A stretch of 64,000 nucleotides of DNA from an uncultured Erysipelotrichaceae bacterium (GCA_902786245.1 CADABS010000005.1:1-64000); one strand, 5' to 3'; positions 1 through 7,775 are shown, numbered from the stretch's first letter. Notes: generated from the sequence alone by a model not told the origin. Program-made: numbers and translations.

Positions 1-299
1 TGGCGTTCCGTGTCTTCCCGGAAAGAAGACAGTTTATAATTCATCTTCAGATCCGGTTTGTAATGCAGGATATAATGTGCGAGTTCGTGCCACAGCAGGA
101 ACTCAATGTATTTCGGGTCAGAATTGGGTTTAATAAAAACACCCTTACGAGTGCCGGTGCAGAGGATCATTGAATCACGGTTATGAGTGATCAGCAGCGG
201 CGTGTAATAGATTTCGATTTCAAGCATTTCATACAGTTCATAGATGCTCGATGACTTCAGATTTCTGACCCTCTCATAAATGGATTCAATTGTCGTCAT
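1..299 (-). CDS. ImmA/IrrE-type metallopeptidase, partial
   Basis: The gene runs leftward and is cut by the window edge, so only the N-terminal ~99 residues are visible. They include the zinc-peptidase signature HELAH in the context LLWHELAHYIL, typical of ImmA/IrrE proteins. In known phages and ICEs these cleave the neighbouring CI/ImmR-type repressor to trigger induction. Here the gene sits 13 bases downstream of the repressor gene on the same strand, which fits that pairing. The start is the ATG at 297-299. The role as anti-repressor is inferred from family and context. Confidence 0.85.
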   Translation of the reverse strand, partial: MTTIESIYERVRNLKSSSIYELYEMLEIEIYYTPLLITHNRDSMILCTGTRKGVFIKPNSDPKYIEFLLWHELAHYILHYKPDLKMNYKLSSFREDTER

Positions 300-312
300 T
301 CAGATCACGCTT

Positions 313-708
313 TCAATCACTGGAGTGCATGATCTGAATCATGGCAGCAATTCTGTTTGCAAAATCAATCAGTTCCTGGTCGGACATGGCATCAAGGTCG
401 TAGCCACCGTACTGGGCTACCAAAGGGACTTCGAGAATGAACTTTATGGCTTCCTGTGCTGTTTTGAAGTCGGGGAGGGTAGGGCGGGGATTGCCATCGA
501 CATTATCCATTATCAAAGCATCAGTGGAGACACCAAAAATATCTGCAAGTTGCTGAACAGCACCCATCTTAGGTTCTGTTCTGCCGCTTTCCCAAGACCA
601 TATAGTCTTTCCGCTGACTGGCTCTCCGTTAACAATAATTCGGGCACCCAGTGCTTCCTGACTCATTCCGTTCAAAAGACGATATTTTTTAATCTTATCT
701 CCAATCAT
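313..708 (-). CDS. CI-like prophage repressor (XRE-family HTH)
   Basis: 131 residues. The N-terminal 60 residues form an XRE/Cro-CI helix-turn-helix (MSQEALGARI... GKTIWSWESGR). The C-terminal half is short, without a LexA-type protease domain, as in repressors controlled by an ImmA/IrrE peptidase. It is transcribed divergently from the Cro-like gene at 841, and inverted-repeat operators lie in the shared intergenic region. It probably maintains lysogeny by blocking the rightward early promoter. The start is an ATG preceded by AGGGGGA. A TATAAT box lies about 25 bases upstream of it on the minus strand. Confidence 0.85.
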   Translation of the reverse strand: MIGDKIKKYRLLNGMSQEALGARIIVNGEPVSGKTIWSWESGRTEPKMGAVQQLADIFGVSTDALIMDNVDGNPRPTLPDFKTAQEAIKFILEVPLVAQYGGYDLDAMSDQELIDFANRIAAMIQIMHSSD

Positions 709-731
709 GTTGAATCCCCCTTTGTGACCAT

Positions 732-751
732 ATTATAACCCTTTTGTAGAC
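732..751 (-). promoter_or_regulatory. Repressor promoter -10 and operator half-site
   Basis: On the minus strand a perfect TATAAT (732-737) precedes the repressor gene. Immediately upstream of it is TCTACAAAAG (741-750), which matches one arm and the spacer of the palindromic operator at 796-812. Binding here would overlap the repressor promoter, which suggests autoregulation. The -35 is weak (TTGTGT-like at 19 bases or TGTTTA at 16). Confidence 0.55.
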
Positions 752-766
752 ATTAAACACAAGAAA

Positions 767-783
767 ATATGCAAATTGTAGAA
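767..783. promoter_or_regulatory. Degenerate middle operator
   Basis: A 17-base stretch with TTGTAGA (776-782) aligned to the right arm of the reverse-complemented operator; 11 of 17 positions match the full palindrome. With the sites at 735-751 and 796-812 it gives three roughly spaced sites between the divergent genes, like the three-site switch of lambdoid phages. The assignment rests on sequence similarity only. Confidence 0.4.
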
Positions 784-790
784 TATTTTG

Positions 791-819
791 TTGACATCTA
801 CAAAACGTAGATATAGGAT
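791..819 (+). promoter_or_regulatory. Early rightward promoter with embedded operator
   Basis: A perfect -35 TTGACA (791-796) is separated by 17 bases from TAGGAT (814-819). The spacer contains a palindrome, ATCTAC-AAAAC-GTAGAT (796-812), with perfect 6-base arms. A repressor bound there would block RNA polymerase directly. The transcript would start about 15-20 bases before the Cro-like gene, whose Shine-Dalgarno is AGGAGG at 827-832. Confidence 0.7.
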
Positions 820-840
820 GTTGATAGGAGGTAAGAACAA

Positions 841-1047
841 ATGAACCAGCAGGAACGACTGACACTTAAATCAGCAAGAATGATGAGAGGACTAACACAA
901 GCTGAAATGGCTGAAAAACTCAATGTTCATCGGAACACGTACGCCCACTGGGAAGAAGATCCTGAATCTATCTCAGTGGCGAAAGCAAATGAAATTTGCG
1001 CAATTTTGAACGTGTCGATCGATAACATTGTTTTTTTTGGCTACTAA
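841..1047 (+). CDS. Cro-like HTH regulator
   Basis: 68 residues, essentially a single XRE-type helix-turn-helix (TQAEMAEKLNVHRNTYAHWEED). It is the first gene of the rightward early operon and is preceded by AGGAGG. By position and size it is the Cro-type antagonist of the CI-like repressor encoded at 313-708. It probably binds the same CTAC...GTAG operators, one further copy of which lies two bases after its stop codon. Confidence 0.75.
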   Translation: MNQQERLTLKSARMMRGLTQAEMAEKLNVHRNTYAHWEEDPESISVAKANEICAILNVSIDNIVFFGY

Positions 1048-1048
1048 G

Positions 1049-1063
1049 TCTACAAAACGTAGA
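1049..1063. promoter_or_regulatory. Downstream operator copy
   Basis: The 15-base sequence TCTACAAAACGTAGA repeats the core of the operator at 797-811 exactly. It lies between the stop of the Cro-like gene (1045-1047) and the Shine-Dalgarno AAAGGAGG (1063-1070) of the next gene. An exact copy within an operon suggests a fourth regulator site, possibly acting as a roadblock or covering a second promoter. Confidence 0.6.
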
Positions 1064-1074
1064 AAGGAGGAACC

Positions 1075-1374
1075 ATGAAACTTACGCGTAAACAGGCCGA
1101 TGAATACGTTCGCGATCCGGCGAACTGGGAGATCATCCCCGGCAACGAATATGTCCGGGCAGCAAGAATGGAATTCAAAGGCACGACCTACATCCGGTTT
1201 GATAAGAAGTCTGTCGAGAATTATTTCGAAGCAGTCATCAAGAAAACCGAACCTGTCCGGACAAAATTCACACCGTCTGAGTACACCAAGATGCTGGAGG
1301 GCGGATATTCAATCCCTGTATCCAAGACGACGATTACCAACGAGATCTACGCCCTGGCTAAGGAGGATTCATGA
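1075..1374 (+). CDS. Hypothetical early phage protein
   Basis: 99 residues, not recognised. It is mixed alpha/beta with many charged residues (motifs such as TYIRFDKKSVENYF). It has a strong AAAGGAGG site just after the downstream operator, and its stop overlaps the next start (ATGA), so the two genes are translationally coupled. Second gene of the early operon. No membrane segment. Confidence 0.6.
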   Translation: MKLTRKQADEYVRDPANWEIIPGNEYVRAARMEFKGTTYIRFDKKSVENYFEAVIKKTEPVRTKFTPSEYTKMLEGGYSIPVSKTTITNEIYALAKEDS

Positions 1375-1664
1375 CAAATGGATTGATCAGAGCTGAGATC
1401 CTGCGGAAAGGCACACGGCTGAACCAGAAAGACATTCAGATTCTTCTGGGCAAGAGCAGGCAGAGTGCAAAGAAGATTTACGAGAAAGCGATCGAATTGG
1501 ATAATGCCGAACTCGGAATTTACCAAACAGATAACAAAGCTCGTCTTAAGACGGTCCTTACTGTTGAGGGAATTACATTTTCGGAACTCGAAAGACAGAT
1601 CAAATTTGAGCGCTGGTTAGAAAAAGAAAAGGCGGATAGTGACGTATCCGCCGCTCAAAAATAG
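1371..1664 (+). CDS. Hypothetical early protein with HTH-like segment
   Basis: 97 residues. Residues ~20-40 (LNQKDIQILLGKSRQSAKKIYEKA) resemble a helix-turn-helix, and the C-terminal half is a charged helix. It is coupled to the preceding gene by an ATGA overlap. The last codons (1631-1652) lie in a perfect stem-loop that, read on the opposite strand, has terminator form. A DNA-binding role such as excisionase-like or regulatory is only a guess. Confidence 0.55.
   Translation: MTNGLIRAEILRKGTRLNQKDIQILLGKSRQSAKKIYEKAIELDNAELGIYQTDNKARLKTVLTVEGITFSELERQIKFERWLEKEKADSDVSAAQK
1631..1652 (-). terminator. Terminator-like hairpin, leftward
   Basis: GGCGGATA (1631-1638), a 6-base loop and TATCCGCC (1645-1652) form a perfect 8-bp stem. 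On the minus strand the stem is followed by TTTTCTTTTTCT, the form of a rho-independent terminator. In the plus direction no T-run follows. It would stop antisense transcripts coming from the right before they enter the switch region. Confidence 0.45.
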
Positions 1665-1712
1665 AGCGTCTGTATATCAAGACAACTCTATTTTACCAAA
1701 ATGGAGGAAATC

Positions 1713-1835
1713 ATGAAAGAAAACACAATTATAACCGATGTTTTAATCGGACTCTGGATCACGGGAATCATTCCTCTCCTGGCTTCGGCTGTTCTGATCG
1801 GAACGGTGAGCAGCTTGCTGGAGGTGATCTTCTGA
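1713..1835 (+). CDS. 40-residue membrane microprotein
   Basis: A short gene beginning MKENTIITDVLIG, almost all hydrophobic after residue 5, so it is probably one transmembrane helix (residues ~8-38). It has an ATGGAGGAAA site eight bases upstream, and its TGA overlaps the next start (TGATG at 1833-1837). Function unknown. Small inner-membrane proteins in early phage operons sometimes act in exclusion, but nothing here shows that. Confidence 0.5.
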   Translation: MKENTIITDVLIGLWITGIIPLLASAVLIGTVSSLLEVIF

Positions 1836-2086
1836 TGCTGTGGTATTCGATGATTACACCGCCGGAAAGAGACGGCATATACTACGTCCGCAATTCCACC
1901 AAGGTTGATTCATCAGATCTTCGGAACCGTGGCTCAAAACTGTACTGGGACATTAACACCTATGCTTTTACCACTACCGGCGGATGGAACACTCATATTG
2001 ACTATGACGGCAGCATCCAGGCACAAAACAAAATCGTCTTCGGAGAATCAGCCGAATGGTCAGAGGTCGACTATGTTGACGATTGA
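1835..2086 (+). CDS. Hypothetical phage protein
   Basis: 83 residues, soluble, rich in Tyr, Trp and Asp, without recognised motifs. Start ATG overlaps the stop of the microprotein gene before it, with GAGGTGAT as ribosome site. It lies in the unbroken rightward early operon. Not recognised; confidence that it is a gene rests on coupling and on start/stop packing. Confidence 0.55.
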   Translation: MLWYSMITPPERDGIYYVRNSTKVDSSDLRNRGSKLYWDINTYAFTTTGGWNTHIDYDGSIQAQNKIVFGESAEWSEVDYVDD

Positions 2087-2096
2087 AGAAGTAACC

Positions 2097-2228
2097 ATGT
2101 ACGCCGTGTACAGCGCAAGTGGAGATTGCTTGAAGATCTTCGAAGAAGAATGGGAAGCAGAAGATTACATCCGTGAATACGAAGAAGAAAGCGCTGATTA
2201 CGAAGCGATGAGGAACGAGAGATGGTAA
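2097..2228 (+). CDS. Small acidic phage protein
   Basis: 43 residues starting MYAVYSASGDCLKIF and rich in Glu (EEEWEAEDYIREYEEESADYE). The pattern 'M.VYSASGD.L..FE...EAE.YI' is common in small uncharacterised phage proteins. I chose the ATG at 2097, preceded by GAAGAAG; an in-frame ATG at 2073 is possible and would add eight residues. Its end overlaps the next gene by seven bases. Confidence 0.5.
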   Translation: MYAVYSASGDCLKIFEEEWEAEDYIREYEEESADYEAMRNERW

Positions 2229-2566
2229 CAATCATGTTCATTATCTGCATTCTGCTGATTGGATTTGCATTCGTTGGAATCAGCGCAGTCGCAAGTAGCA
2301 CAGACGATGCACTTTTGCTTGCGAGGAAATTGGAAATGCAGATTGAGACACTTCGCATCAAGATAGATGCCTATAGCGAACTGTACGATTCCATGACAGA
2401 GGAAATCGACAAGGCCAATGTCCGGACAGAGGACATGAAACGCCAGTTAATCGAAATCCAGAATGCATACGTTGTCGCAAAGAGACAGAACGAAAACATC
2501 GCTCATGAACTTGCCCGGAACGGCGGAGTCAATTGGGCGAAGAAGTATGAAACGAAGGAAGAATAA
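2222..2566 (+). CDS. Membrane-anchored coiled-coil protein
   Basis: 114 residues. One N-terminal hydrophobic segment (residues ~3-27, IMFIICILLIGFAFVGISAV) is followed by a long charged helix with heptad character (residues ~32-100). This looks like a membrane-tethered coiled coil. It overlaps the preceding gene by seven bases. Function unknown; phage proteins of this build occur in superinfection exclusion but also in other roles. Confidence 0.55.
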   Translation: MVTIMFIICILLIGFAFVGISAVASSTDDALLLARKLEMQIETLRIKIDAYSELYDSMTEEIDKANVRTEDMKRQLIEIQNAYVVAKRQNENIAHELARNGGVNWAKKYETKEE

Positions 2567-3121
2567 GTGAAAAACATGGCAAAAGATTATAAGCACCCGG
2601 TTAGAAACGGCCCCACACAGGCATCGTTTTACGGAAAGATAGCGAAAGATATAGATATTAACGAAGCACTTGATGAACTCAGAAAGAAGAGACATGAGTG
2701 GCTTGAAGCAATGCATGCTCTTGGAACATGCGTATGTAACAACACAGGAATGAACGCATTTCAGCAGTTGCAGGTATATAGGGCATACGCTCCGCAGCTC
2801 GTAAAATCATTCAACGTTGTTTATGCACTGTCCAATTACTTTGCTGCTCAGTTAGAAGTGCTAGAGGAAAAAAGCGTAGCAAACAAAAACAAAAAATGGA
2901 CGAAAGAAGAAGATGAAAAAGTTATCAACATGCTCTGTGATGGTGCAACCGAATTAGAGATAGCGATAAAAACAGGGCGTTCCATTGGCGCAATACACAC
3001 AAGAGTTTCAAACCTTGTAGGAATATCGAAAGAAAGAAAAATCGAAGGAGAATTTTCGGGAGTGGTTGATGGAAAGCCGACATCTGGAACGATAAAAGGC
3101 GTTTACAAAAAAGAACGGTAA
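2567..3121 (+). CDS. SANT/Myb-like DNA-binding protein
   Basis: 184 residues. The first 100 are helical and unrecognised. Residues ~108-150 (KKWTKEEDEKVINML... TGRSIGAIHTRVSNL) match the SANT/Myb-like helix-turn-helix found in many phage proteins, with W..EED near its start. It therefore probably binds DNA. The listed start is a GTG directly after the previous stop; an ATG three codons on (2576) is an alternative. It lies just before the replication genes. Confidence 0.6.
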   Translation: MKNMAKDYKHPVRNGPTQASFYGKIAKDIDINEALDELRKKRHEWLEAMHALGTCVCNNTGMNAFQQLQVYRAYAPQLVKSFNVVYALSNYFAAQLEVLEEKSVANKNKKWTKEEDEKVINMLCDGATELEIAIKTGRSIGAIHTRVSNLVGISKERKIEGEFSGVVDGKPTSGTIKGVYKKER

Positions 3122-3160
3122 GGAGAACTTAGCACACAAGCTGATGAGAGGAGAACAGAA

Positions 3161-3643
3161 ATGAGTTCACTGTATGAATTGACCGGCAAGTATCTGCAGA
3201 TACAGGCTGTCATGGAAGATGGGGATGAAGAATATCCATTCGAACTGTTAACAGTCGGCGAAGATCTGAATCAGAAGATCGAGAACTATGGTCGTATCAT
3301 CCGGAATCTGGAAGCGGACACAAATGCCTATGCCGACGAAATCAAAAGGCTGACCGAAAAGATGAAGGCGGCGCAGAGAGGCGTTGAGCGCATGAAACAG
3401 GCTGTCTATGACTCTATGAAGGCAACCGGCAGGAAGAAGGTCAAGACAGACCTGTTCGATTTCACGATTGCCGGCAAGGGCGGCCTGAAGCCCCTGGTCT
3501 TTGATAAAGAAGTACCGCAGGAATACTGCAAGGTCGTTTACCAGCCGGATAAGGAGAAGATCCGCAAGGCAATCGAAGAAGATGGGGAATATCTTGAATT
3601 CGCTCATCTGGAAGAAAGAGGAGAATATCTGAGGATCAAATAA
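3161..3643 (+). CDS. Siphovirus Gp157-family protein
   Basis: 160 residues. The long N-terminal coiled coil (residues ~35-85) and the C-terminal block 'GRKKVKTDLFDFTIAGKGG... VPQEYCKVVYQPDKEKIRKAIEEDGE' are characteristic of the Gp157 family, found at the head of siphophage recombination blocks. Its exact role is not established; it has been linked to phage resistance and DNA metabolism. It is followed after one base by an ATPase gene. Shine-Dalgarno GAGAGGAG. Confidence 0.85.
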   Translation: MSSLYELTGKYLQIQAVMEDGDEEYPFELLTVGEDLNQKIENYGRIIRNLEADTNAYADEIKRLTEKMKAAQRGVERMKQAVYDSMKATGRKKVKTDLFDFTIAGKGGLKPLVFDKEVPQEYCKVVYQPDKEKIRKAIEEDGEYLEFAHLEERGEYLRIK

Positions 3644-3644
3644 T

Positions 3645-4646
3645 ATGGCAATCGCAGTAATGATACTCGGTGAAAGCGGCACCGGCAAATCCGCTTCGTT
3701 AAGGAATTTCAAACCGGAAGACATTGCCCTGGTCAATGTTATCGGCAAACCGCTTCCGTTCCGGAACAGACATTTTGAATCGCTGGAATCTGACTCATAT
3801 TCCGAAATTATAAGTTTTCTGAAAAAGACAGATAAGAAATCCATCGTAATCGATGATGCCCAGTATCTGATGGCCAACGAATACATGAGACGTGCTCAGG
3901 AGAAAGGCTTTGACAAGTTTACCGAAATGGGACAGAACTTCTGGAATCTGGTAACGATGTGCGTGAAGAAACTGCCAGCGGATACGATCGTCTATTTCCT
4001 GCAGCACACCGAAAGAACCGATACCGGCAGCGTCAAAGCTAAGACGATCGGCAATCTGCTGGATTCCAAAATCACACTGGAGGGCATGTTCTCCATCGTG
4101 CTGCGGACAAGCGTCAATGATGGGGAGTACTGCTTCCGGACACAGAACAATGGTCAGGACACGGTCAAATCGCCCGTTGGGATGTTTGACGGGGAAGAAA
4201 TCCCGAACGATCTGAAGATGGTCGATACAAAGATCCGGGAGTATTACGAGCTGGACAGCAGCACACAGCAGCCGGAAGAGAAACCTGAAGTTAAACCTAA
4301 GGCGAAACCTAAGGAGAAACCTAAGGTTAAACCACAGGATAATCCAAAGCCTAAGCAGCCCGAACCGGTACTGGATCTGTATTCGCCGACACAGGGGATC
4401 ATCGACGATGATAATCCACTGATGCCGTCAGAACCGCTGACAAAGTTCGGAGAGATCAAGGCGGTCATGGACAAGAAGGGAATCACCAACGAAGAGCTGC
4501 GCAGATTCGTTGCGGAGAAGACCCACATCTATGCTTATGAAAAACCCATCAGCGAATACGATCCGGATCTGATCGACTATCTGATCGCAAATATCAACAA
4601 GGTTTACACCGCCATCGTAGAGATGCGCAATCCATTAGATGACTAG
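3645..4646 (+). CDS. RecA-like phage AAA ATPase (Sak4-like candidate)
   Basis: 333 residues. Walker A is GESGTGKS (residues 9-16) and Walker B is SIVIDDAQYL (~65-74), the core of phage NTPases used in recombination; Sak4 single-strand annealing proteins have this fold. After residue ~200 comes a Lys-Pro repeat linker (KPxVKPKAKPKEKPKVKP) and then a small C-terminal helical domain. Its position beside a DUF669 protein and RusA supports a role in phage recombination or replication. The Sak4 assignment is inference. Confidence 0.75.
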   Translation: MAIAVMILGESGTGKSASLRNFKPEDIALVNVIGKPLPFRNRHFESLESDSYSEIISFLKKTDKKSIVIDDAQYLMANEYMRRAQEKGFDKFTEMGQNFWNLVTMCVKKLPADTIVYFLQHTERTDTGSVKAKTIGNLLDSKITLEGMFSIVLRTSVNDGEYCFRTQNNGQDTVKSPVGMFDGEEIPNDLKMVDTKIREYYELDSSTQQPEEKPEVKPKAKPKEKPKVKPQDNPKPKQPEPVLDLYSPTQGIIDDDNPLMPSEPLTKFGEIKAVMDKKGITNEELRRFVAEKTHIYAYEKPISEYDPDLIDYLIANINKVYTAIVEMRNPLDD

Positions 4647-4659
4647 GAGGATAAGAACA

Positions 4660-5097
4660 ATGGCAAACAGCAAATACAATCAGACATTTGAAGTACCGGA
4701 GCAGGAATATGTCCTGCTGAATCCGGGCGAATACACATTTACCGTAGATGATATCGAATTCGGGGATTATAACGGTAGTTCAAAGATTCCTGCCTGCGGC
4801 ATGGTTATCGCTCATCTGCATGTTGACACAGATGCAGGAAGAGCGTTTCTGGACAACCGCTTCTACATCTGCCAGGAGTGTGCCGGGCTGAACGCCGCCT
4901 TCTTCAAATCCATCGGAGATCTGAAGGATGGCCAGAAGACTTTCACAATGGACTGGGACCATGTCAAAGGAAAGACCGGTCTCGTCAAGACTTCCCAGAG
5001 GGAATACAACGGCAATATGTACAACCAGGTCGACCGCTTCGTTGCACCGAAGAAACAGGCACAGAAGAAGAACAAGTTCGAGGATCTGGAATGGTAA
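4660..5097 (+). CDS. DUF669 protein (SSB-like)
   Basis: 145 residues starting MANSKYNQTFEVPEQEYVLLNPGEYTF. The N-terminal beta-rich region with 'FYICQECAGLNAAFFKSIGD' and 'KGKTGLVKTSQREYNGNMYNQVDRF' fits DUF669, an OB-like family next to phage ATPases and thought to bind single-stranded DNA. The ATG at 4660 is chosen because AGGAGG lies at 4645-4650; the upstream ATG lacks a site. It overlaps RusA by seven bases. Confidence 0.8.
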   Translation: MANSKYNQTFEVPEQEYVLLNPGEYTFTVDDIEFGDYNGSSKIPACGMVIAHLHVDTDAGRAFLDNRFYICQECAGLNAAFFKSIGDLKDGQKTFTMDWDHVKGKTGLVKTSQREYNGNMYNQVDRFVAPKKQAQKKNKFEDLEW

Positions 5098-5528
5098 TTG
5101 AGTTTACCATTCCGGGTGAACCCAAAGGCAAGGGGCGGCCAAGACTCGGCCGCTCCGGCCATGCGTATACGCCGCATGACACTGCTGCTTATGAGAATCT
5201 GGTCAAGGTGTGCTTCTCCGAAGCGTATCCGGATCATAAGACTCTGGCAGCAGATGTTCCGGTGACTGCATACATTAGGGCTTATTATAAGATCCCGAAA
5301 TCAACATCAAAGAAAAAGTATCTGGCAATGATCATAGGATCTCTGTATCCACTGAAAAAACCGGATCTGGACAATATTGCAAAGATCATCTGTGACGCGC
5401 TGAACGGCATTGCCTATTATGACGATGCTCAGGTCCGAAAGATGATCATTGAGAAATATTACTCCAAGGATCCCAGGGTCGATGTCAGATTCGAATGGGA
5501 GAATGACGAATGTATATCATCAAGCTGA
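5091..5528 (+). CDS. rusA: RusA-family Holliday junction resolvase
   Basis: 145 residues. The RusA signature KPDLDNIAKIICDALNGIAYYDDAQV (about residues 84-109) contains the acidic catalytic residues that bind Mg, and the N-terminus has the basic GEPKGKGRPR segment. RusA cleaves Holliday junctions made during phage recombination and replication. The start ATG lies inside the end of the DUF669 gene, and the 3' end overlaps the next small gene by 19 bases, so the block is tightly coupled. Confidence 0.9.
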   Translation: MVIEFTIPGEPKGKGRPRLGRSGHAYTPHDTAAYENLVKVCFSEAYPDHKTLAADVPVTAYIRAYYKIPKSTSKKKYLAMIIGSLYPLKKPDLDNIAKIICDALNGIAYYDDAQVRKMIIEKYYSKDPRVDVRFEWENDECISSS

Positions 5529-5707
5529 CAGAGAAGGCTTTTGTCCTGAAGGACTGGGTGATCACCACTTCTGAATCGGAGGCGATATCACAGGCATATT
5601 CAGATAAGGCAGAAGCAGAGAATCTGGCTTTTAAATACGGCGGCACTGTCCATCAGGTAACGACAAAACCGATCAAGACTGCAGGTGGACGCAATGCCGG
5701 AAAATAA
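5510..5707 (+). CDS. Hypothetical phage protein in replication block
   Basis: 65 residues, MYIIKLTEKAFVLKDW..., a small soluble alpha/beta protein without a known motif. It overlaps RusA at its start and the primase-helicase at its end. The pattern 'AFVLKDWVITTSESEAISQAYSDKAEAENLAFKYGG' suggests a small DNA-metabolism accessory protein, but nothing specific is recognisable. Confidence 0.55.
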   Translation: MYIIKLTEKAFVLKDWVITTSESEAISQAYSDKAEAENLAFKYGGTVHQVTTKPIKTAGGRNAGK

Positions 5708-7775
5708 GCTGGATCTGAAAGAATTATTGCAATATGTGGATCCTGCCAGTCTGGATTACCTGGAATGGACACAGATCGGCATGGCGCTCAAAACAGAAGG
5801 GTATTCAGCAGAAGACTGGGAAGACTGGTCTTCTACTGATCCCAGACATGTTAATGGTGAGTGCCTTACAAAATGGGATTCATTTAACGGCGCCGGGATC
5901 ACCGGAGCCTTTATCACCGCAAAAGCAAAAGAAAACGGCTGGGAACCGGCAAGCAGAGGCAAAGTCCGGATGTCCGGTTCCGACCGCTACAACGTTACTT
6001 ATTCATGGGAAGATGACCAGCTGATCACGGACCAGGCATGGCTGGAAACAGAAGAGTTCCAGGAACCGAAGAACTGGAATCCTGTGTCAGATGCGATCAC
6101 TTATCTGCAGACGCTGTTCGATCCGGGCGATTACGTCGGCTATGTCATGCGTTCCAGATACATCGATGACAGGGATAAATACATCCCTGCGGACAAAGGT
6201 ACCTATACAGTCACTGCCGGGCAGCTGATCGATGCATTGAATGCCGAGAAATCAATAGAGAAAGCGTTTGGTACGTATGATGTGAATTCCGGAGCCTGGA
6301 TCCGATTCAATCCGTTAAACGGCAGCGGCGTCAAGAACGACAATGTTTCTGAATTCAAATATGCACTCGTCGAATGCGACAACATGTCTTTAGAAAAACA
6401 GGTCGCGTTGATGAAGGAGCTGCAGCTGCCGATCGCGGCGATGGTCTATTCCGGAAAAAAGTCAATCCATGCCATCGTGCATATCGATGCCTCCAGTTAC
6501 GCAGAATACCGCTCCAGAGTTGATTATCTGTATCAGATCTGTTCAGACAACGGTCTGATGCTGGACACGCAGAACAAGAATCCGAGCCGTCTGTCCCGGA
6601 TGCCGGGCGTCTACAGGAATGGCCATAAGCAGTTCCTGATCGATACCAATATCGGCAAGGAATCTTATGAAGCATGGAAAGACTGGGTCGATGAGACGAC
6701 AGACAATCTGCCGGATCCGATCAGCCTGACTTCTCAATTTCAGGAAGATCCGCCTTTGGCCGGAGAAATGATCGAGGGCATCCTGAGGCAGGGACACAAG
6801 ATGCTGATATCAGGACCGTCAAAAGCGGGAAAGTCCTTCCTGCTGATGGAACTGTGTATCGCAATCGCTGAGGGAATGAACTGGATCGGCCGTAGATGCA
6901 CCCAGGGGAAAGTCCTGTACATCAATCTGGAGATCGATGCGGCATCCTGCTATCACCGCTTCAAAGCCATCTACGAAGCCTTAGGGCTGAATGTGGATAC
7001 CCATCAGGAGAATATCGATATCTGGAATCTGAGAGGTCATGCGATGCAGCTGAATGAACTGACACCGAAACTGATCAGACGATGCAAGGCACAGAACTAC
7101 ATCGCCATTATCATCGACCCGATCTATAAAATCATCACCGGTTCAGAGAACGACGCAGCGGATATGGGCAAATTCTGCAACGAGTTCGACCGTATCGCGG
7201 AAGAGCTGCATGCCAGTGTCATCTATTGCCATCACCATTCAAAAGGCTTCCAGGGGCAGAAAAAAGCCCAGGACAGAATGAGCGGTTCCGGAGTCTTCGC
7301 CAGAGATCCGGATGCAGTGGTGGACATGGTACAGCTCGATCTGTCTGATGCCATCAATGAAGTCCATACCGGATGGCGGGTGGAAAGCACACTGAGGGAA
7401 TTCCCGAACATGAAACCGATCGACCTGTGGTTTGAGTATCCGATCCACAAGGTCACAGATGACCTGAAGGATGCGATGCCGGAATCGGATCTGAGAGAGC
7501 AGCAGAAAGAATGGGCCGTCATCGACGAAGACCGGAAGAAGAAGCGCGAAGAGAAGAAGAAGCAGAAAGAAGAGGAAGAATTGGTCAGGTTCTGGACTGT
7601 ATTCTGTCAGATCGAACGGGAAAAGGGGTCTGTGACAGTTCCGGATCTGAAAGATGAGCTGGGAATCGAGGATAATCGGACAATCAAAAAACGGCTCGAT
7701 CAGATACCGGAATTAGAGATCGTTTCGCAGGAAAACGGCAAACCTAATGTCATCAGGCGGAAAAACAGACCCTAG
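5694..7775 (+). CDS. PrimPol-helicase fusion replication protein
   Basis: 693 residues. Residues ~10-80 fit a PriCT-2 domain. Residues ~210-330 look like an archaeo-eukaryotic-type primase core (YALVECDNM, then SGKKSIHAIVHID). From ~374 comes a RecA-fold helicase/ATPase with Walker A GPSKAGKS and Walker B IAIIIDPIYK, followed by a charged tail and a possible winged helix. Such proteins prime and unwind phage DNA at the origin. ATG 5694 is chosen (AGGTGG upstream); GTG 5685 is possible. Its stop codon lies inside the first iteron. Confidence 0.8.
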   Translation: MPENKLDLKELLQYVDPASLDYLEWTQIGMALKTEGYSAEDWEDWSSTDPRHVNGECLTKWDSFNGAGITGAFITAKAKENGWEPASRGKVRMSGSDRYNVTYSWEDDQLITDQAWLETEEFQEPKNWNPVSDAITYLQTLFDPGDYVGYVMRSRYIDDRDKYIPADKGTYTVTAGQLIDALNAEKSIEKAFGTYDVNSGAWIRFNPLNGSGVKNDNVSEFKYALVECDNMSLEKQVALMKELQLPIAAMVYSGKKSIHAIVHIDASSYAEYRSRVDYLYQICSDNGLMLDTQNKNPSRLSRMPGVYRNGHKQFLIDTNIGKESYEAWKDWVDETTDNLPDPISLTSQFQEDPPLAGEMIEGILRQGHKMLISGPSKAGKSFLLMELCIAIAEGMNWIGRRCTQGKVLYINLEIDAASCYHRFKAIYEALGLNVDTHQENIDIWNLRGHAMQLNELTPKLIRRCKAQNYIAIIIDPIYKIITGSENDAADMGKFCNEFDRIAEELHASVIYCHHHSKGFQGQKKAQDRMSGSGVFARDPDAVVDMVQLDLSDAINEVHTGWRVESTLREFPNMKPIDLWFEYPIHKVTDDLKDAMPESDLREQQKEWAVIDEDRKKKREEKKKQKEEEELVRFWTVFCQIEREKGSVTVPDLKDELGIEDNRTIKKRLDQIPELEIVSQENGKPNVIRRKNRP

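Noticed and set aside
280-738. 152-codon rightward frame opposite the CI-like repressor
   Set aside because: Antisense to a clear HTH gene, no ribosome site, and it spans the operator/promoter region.
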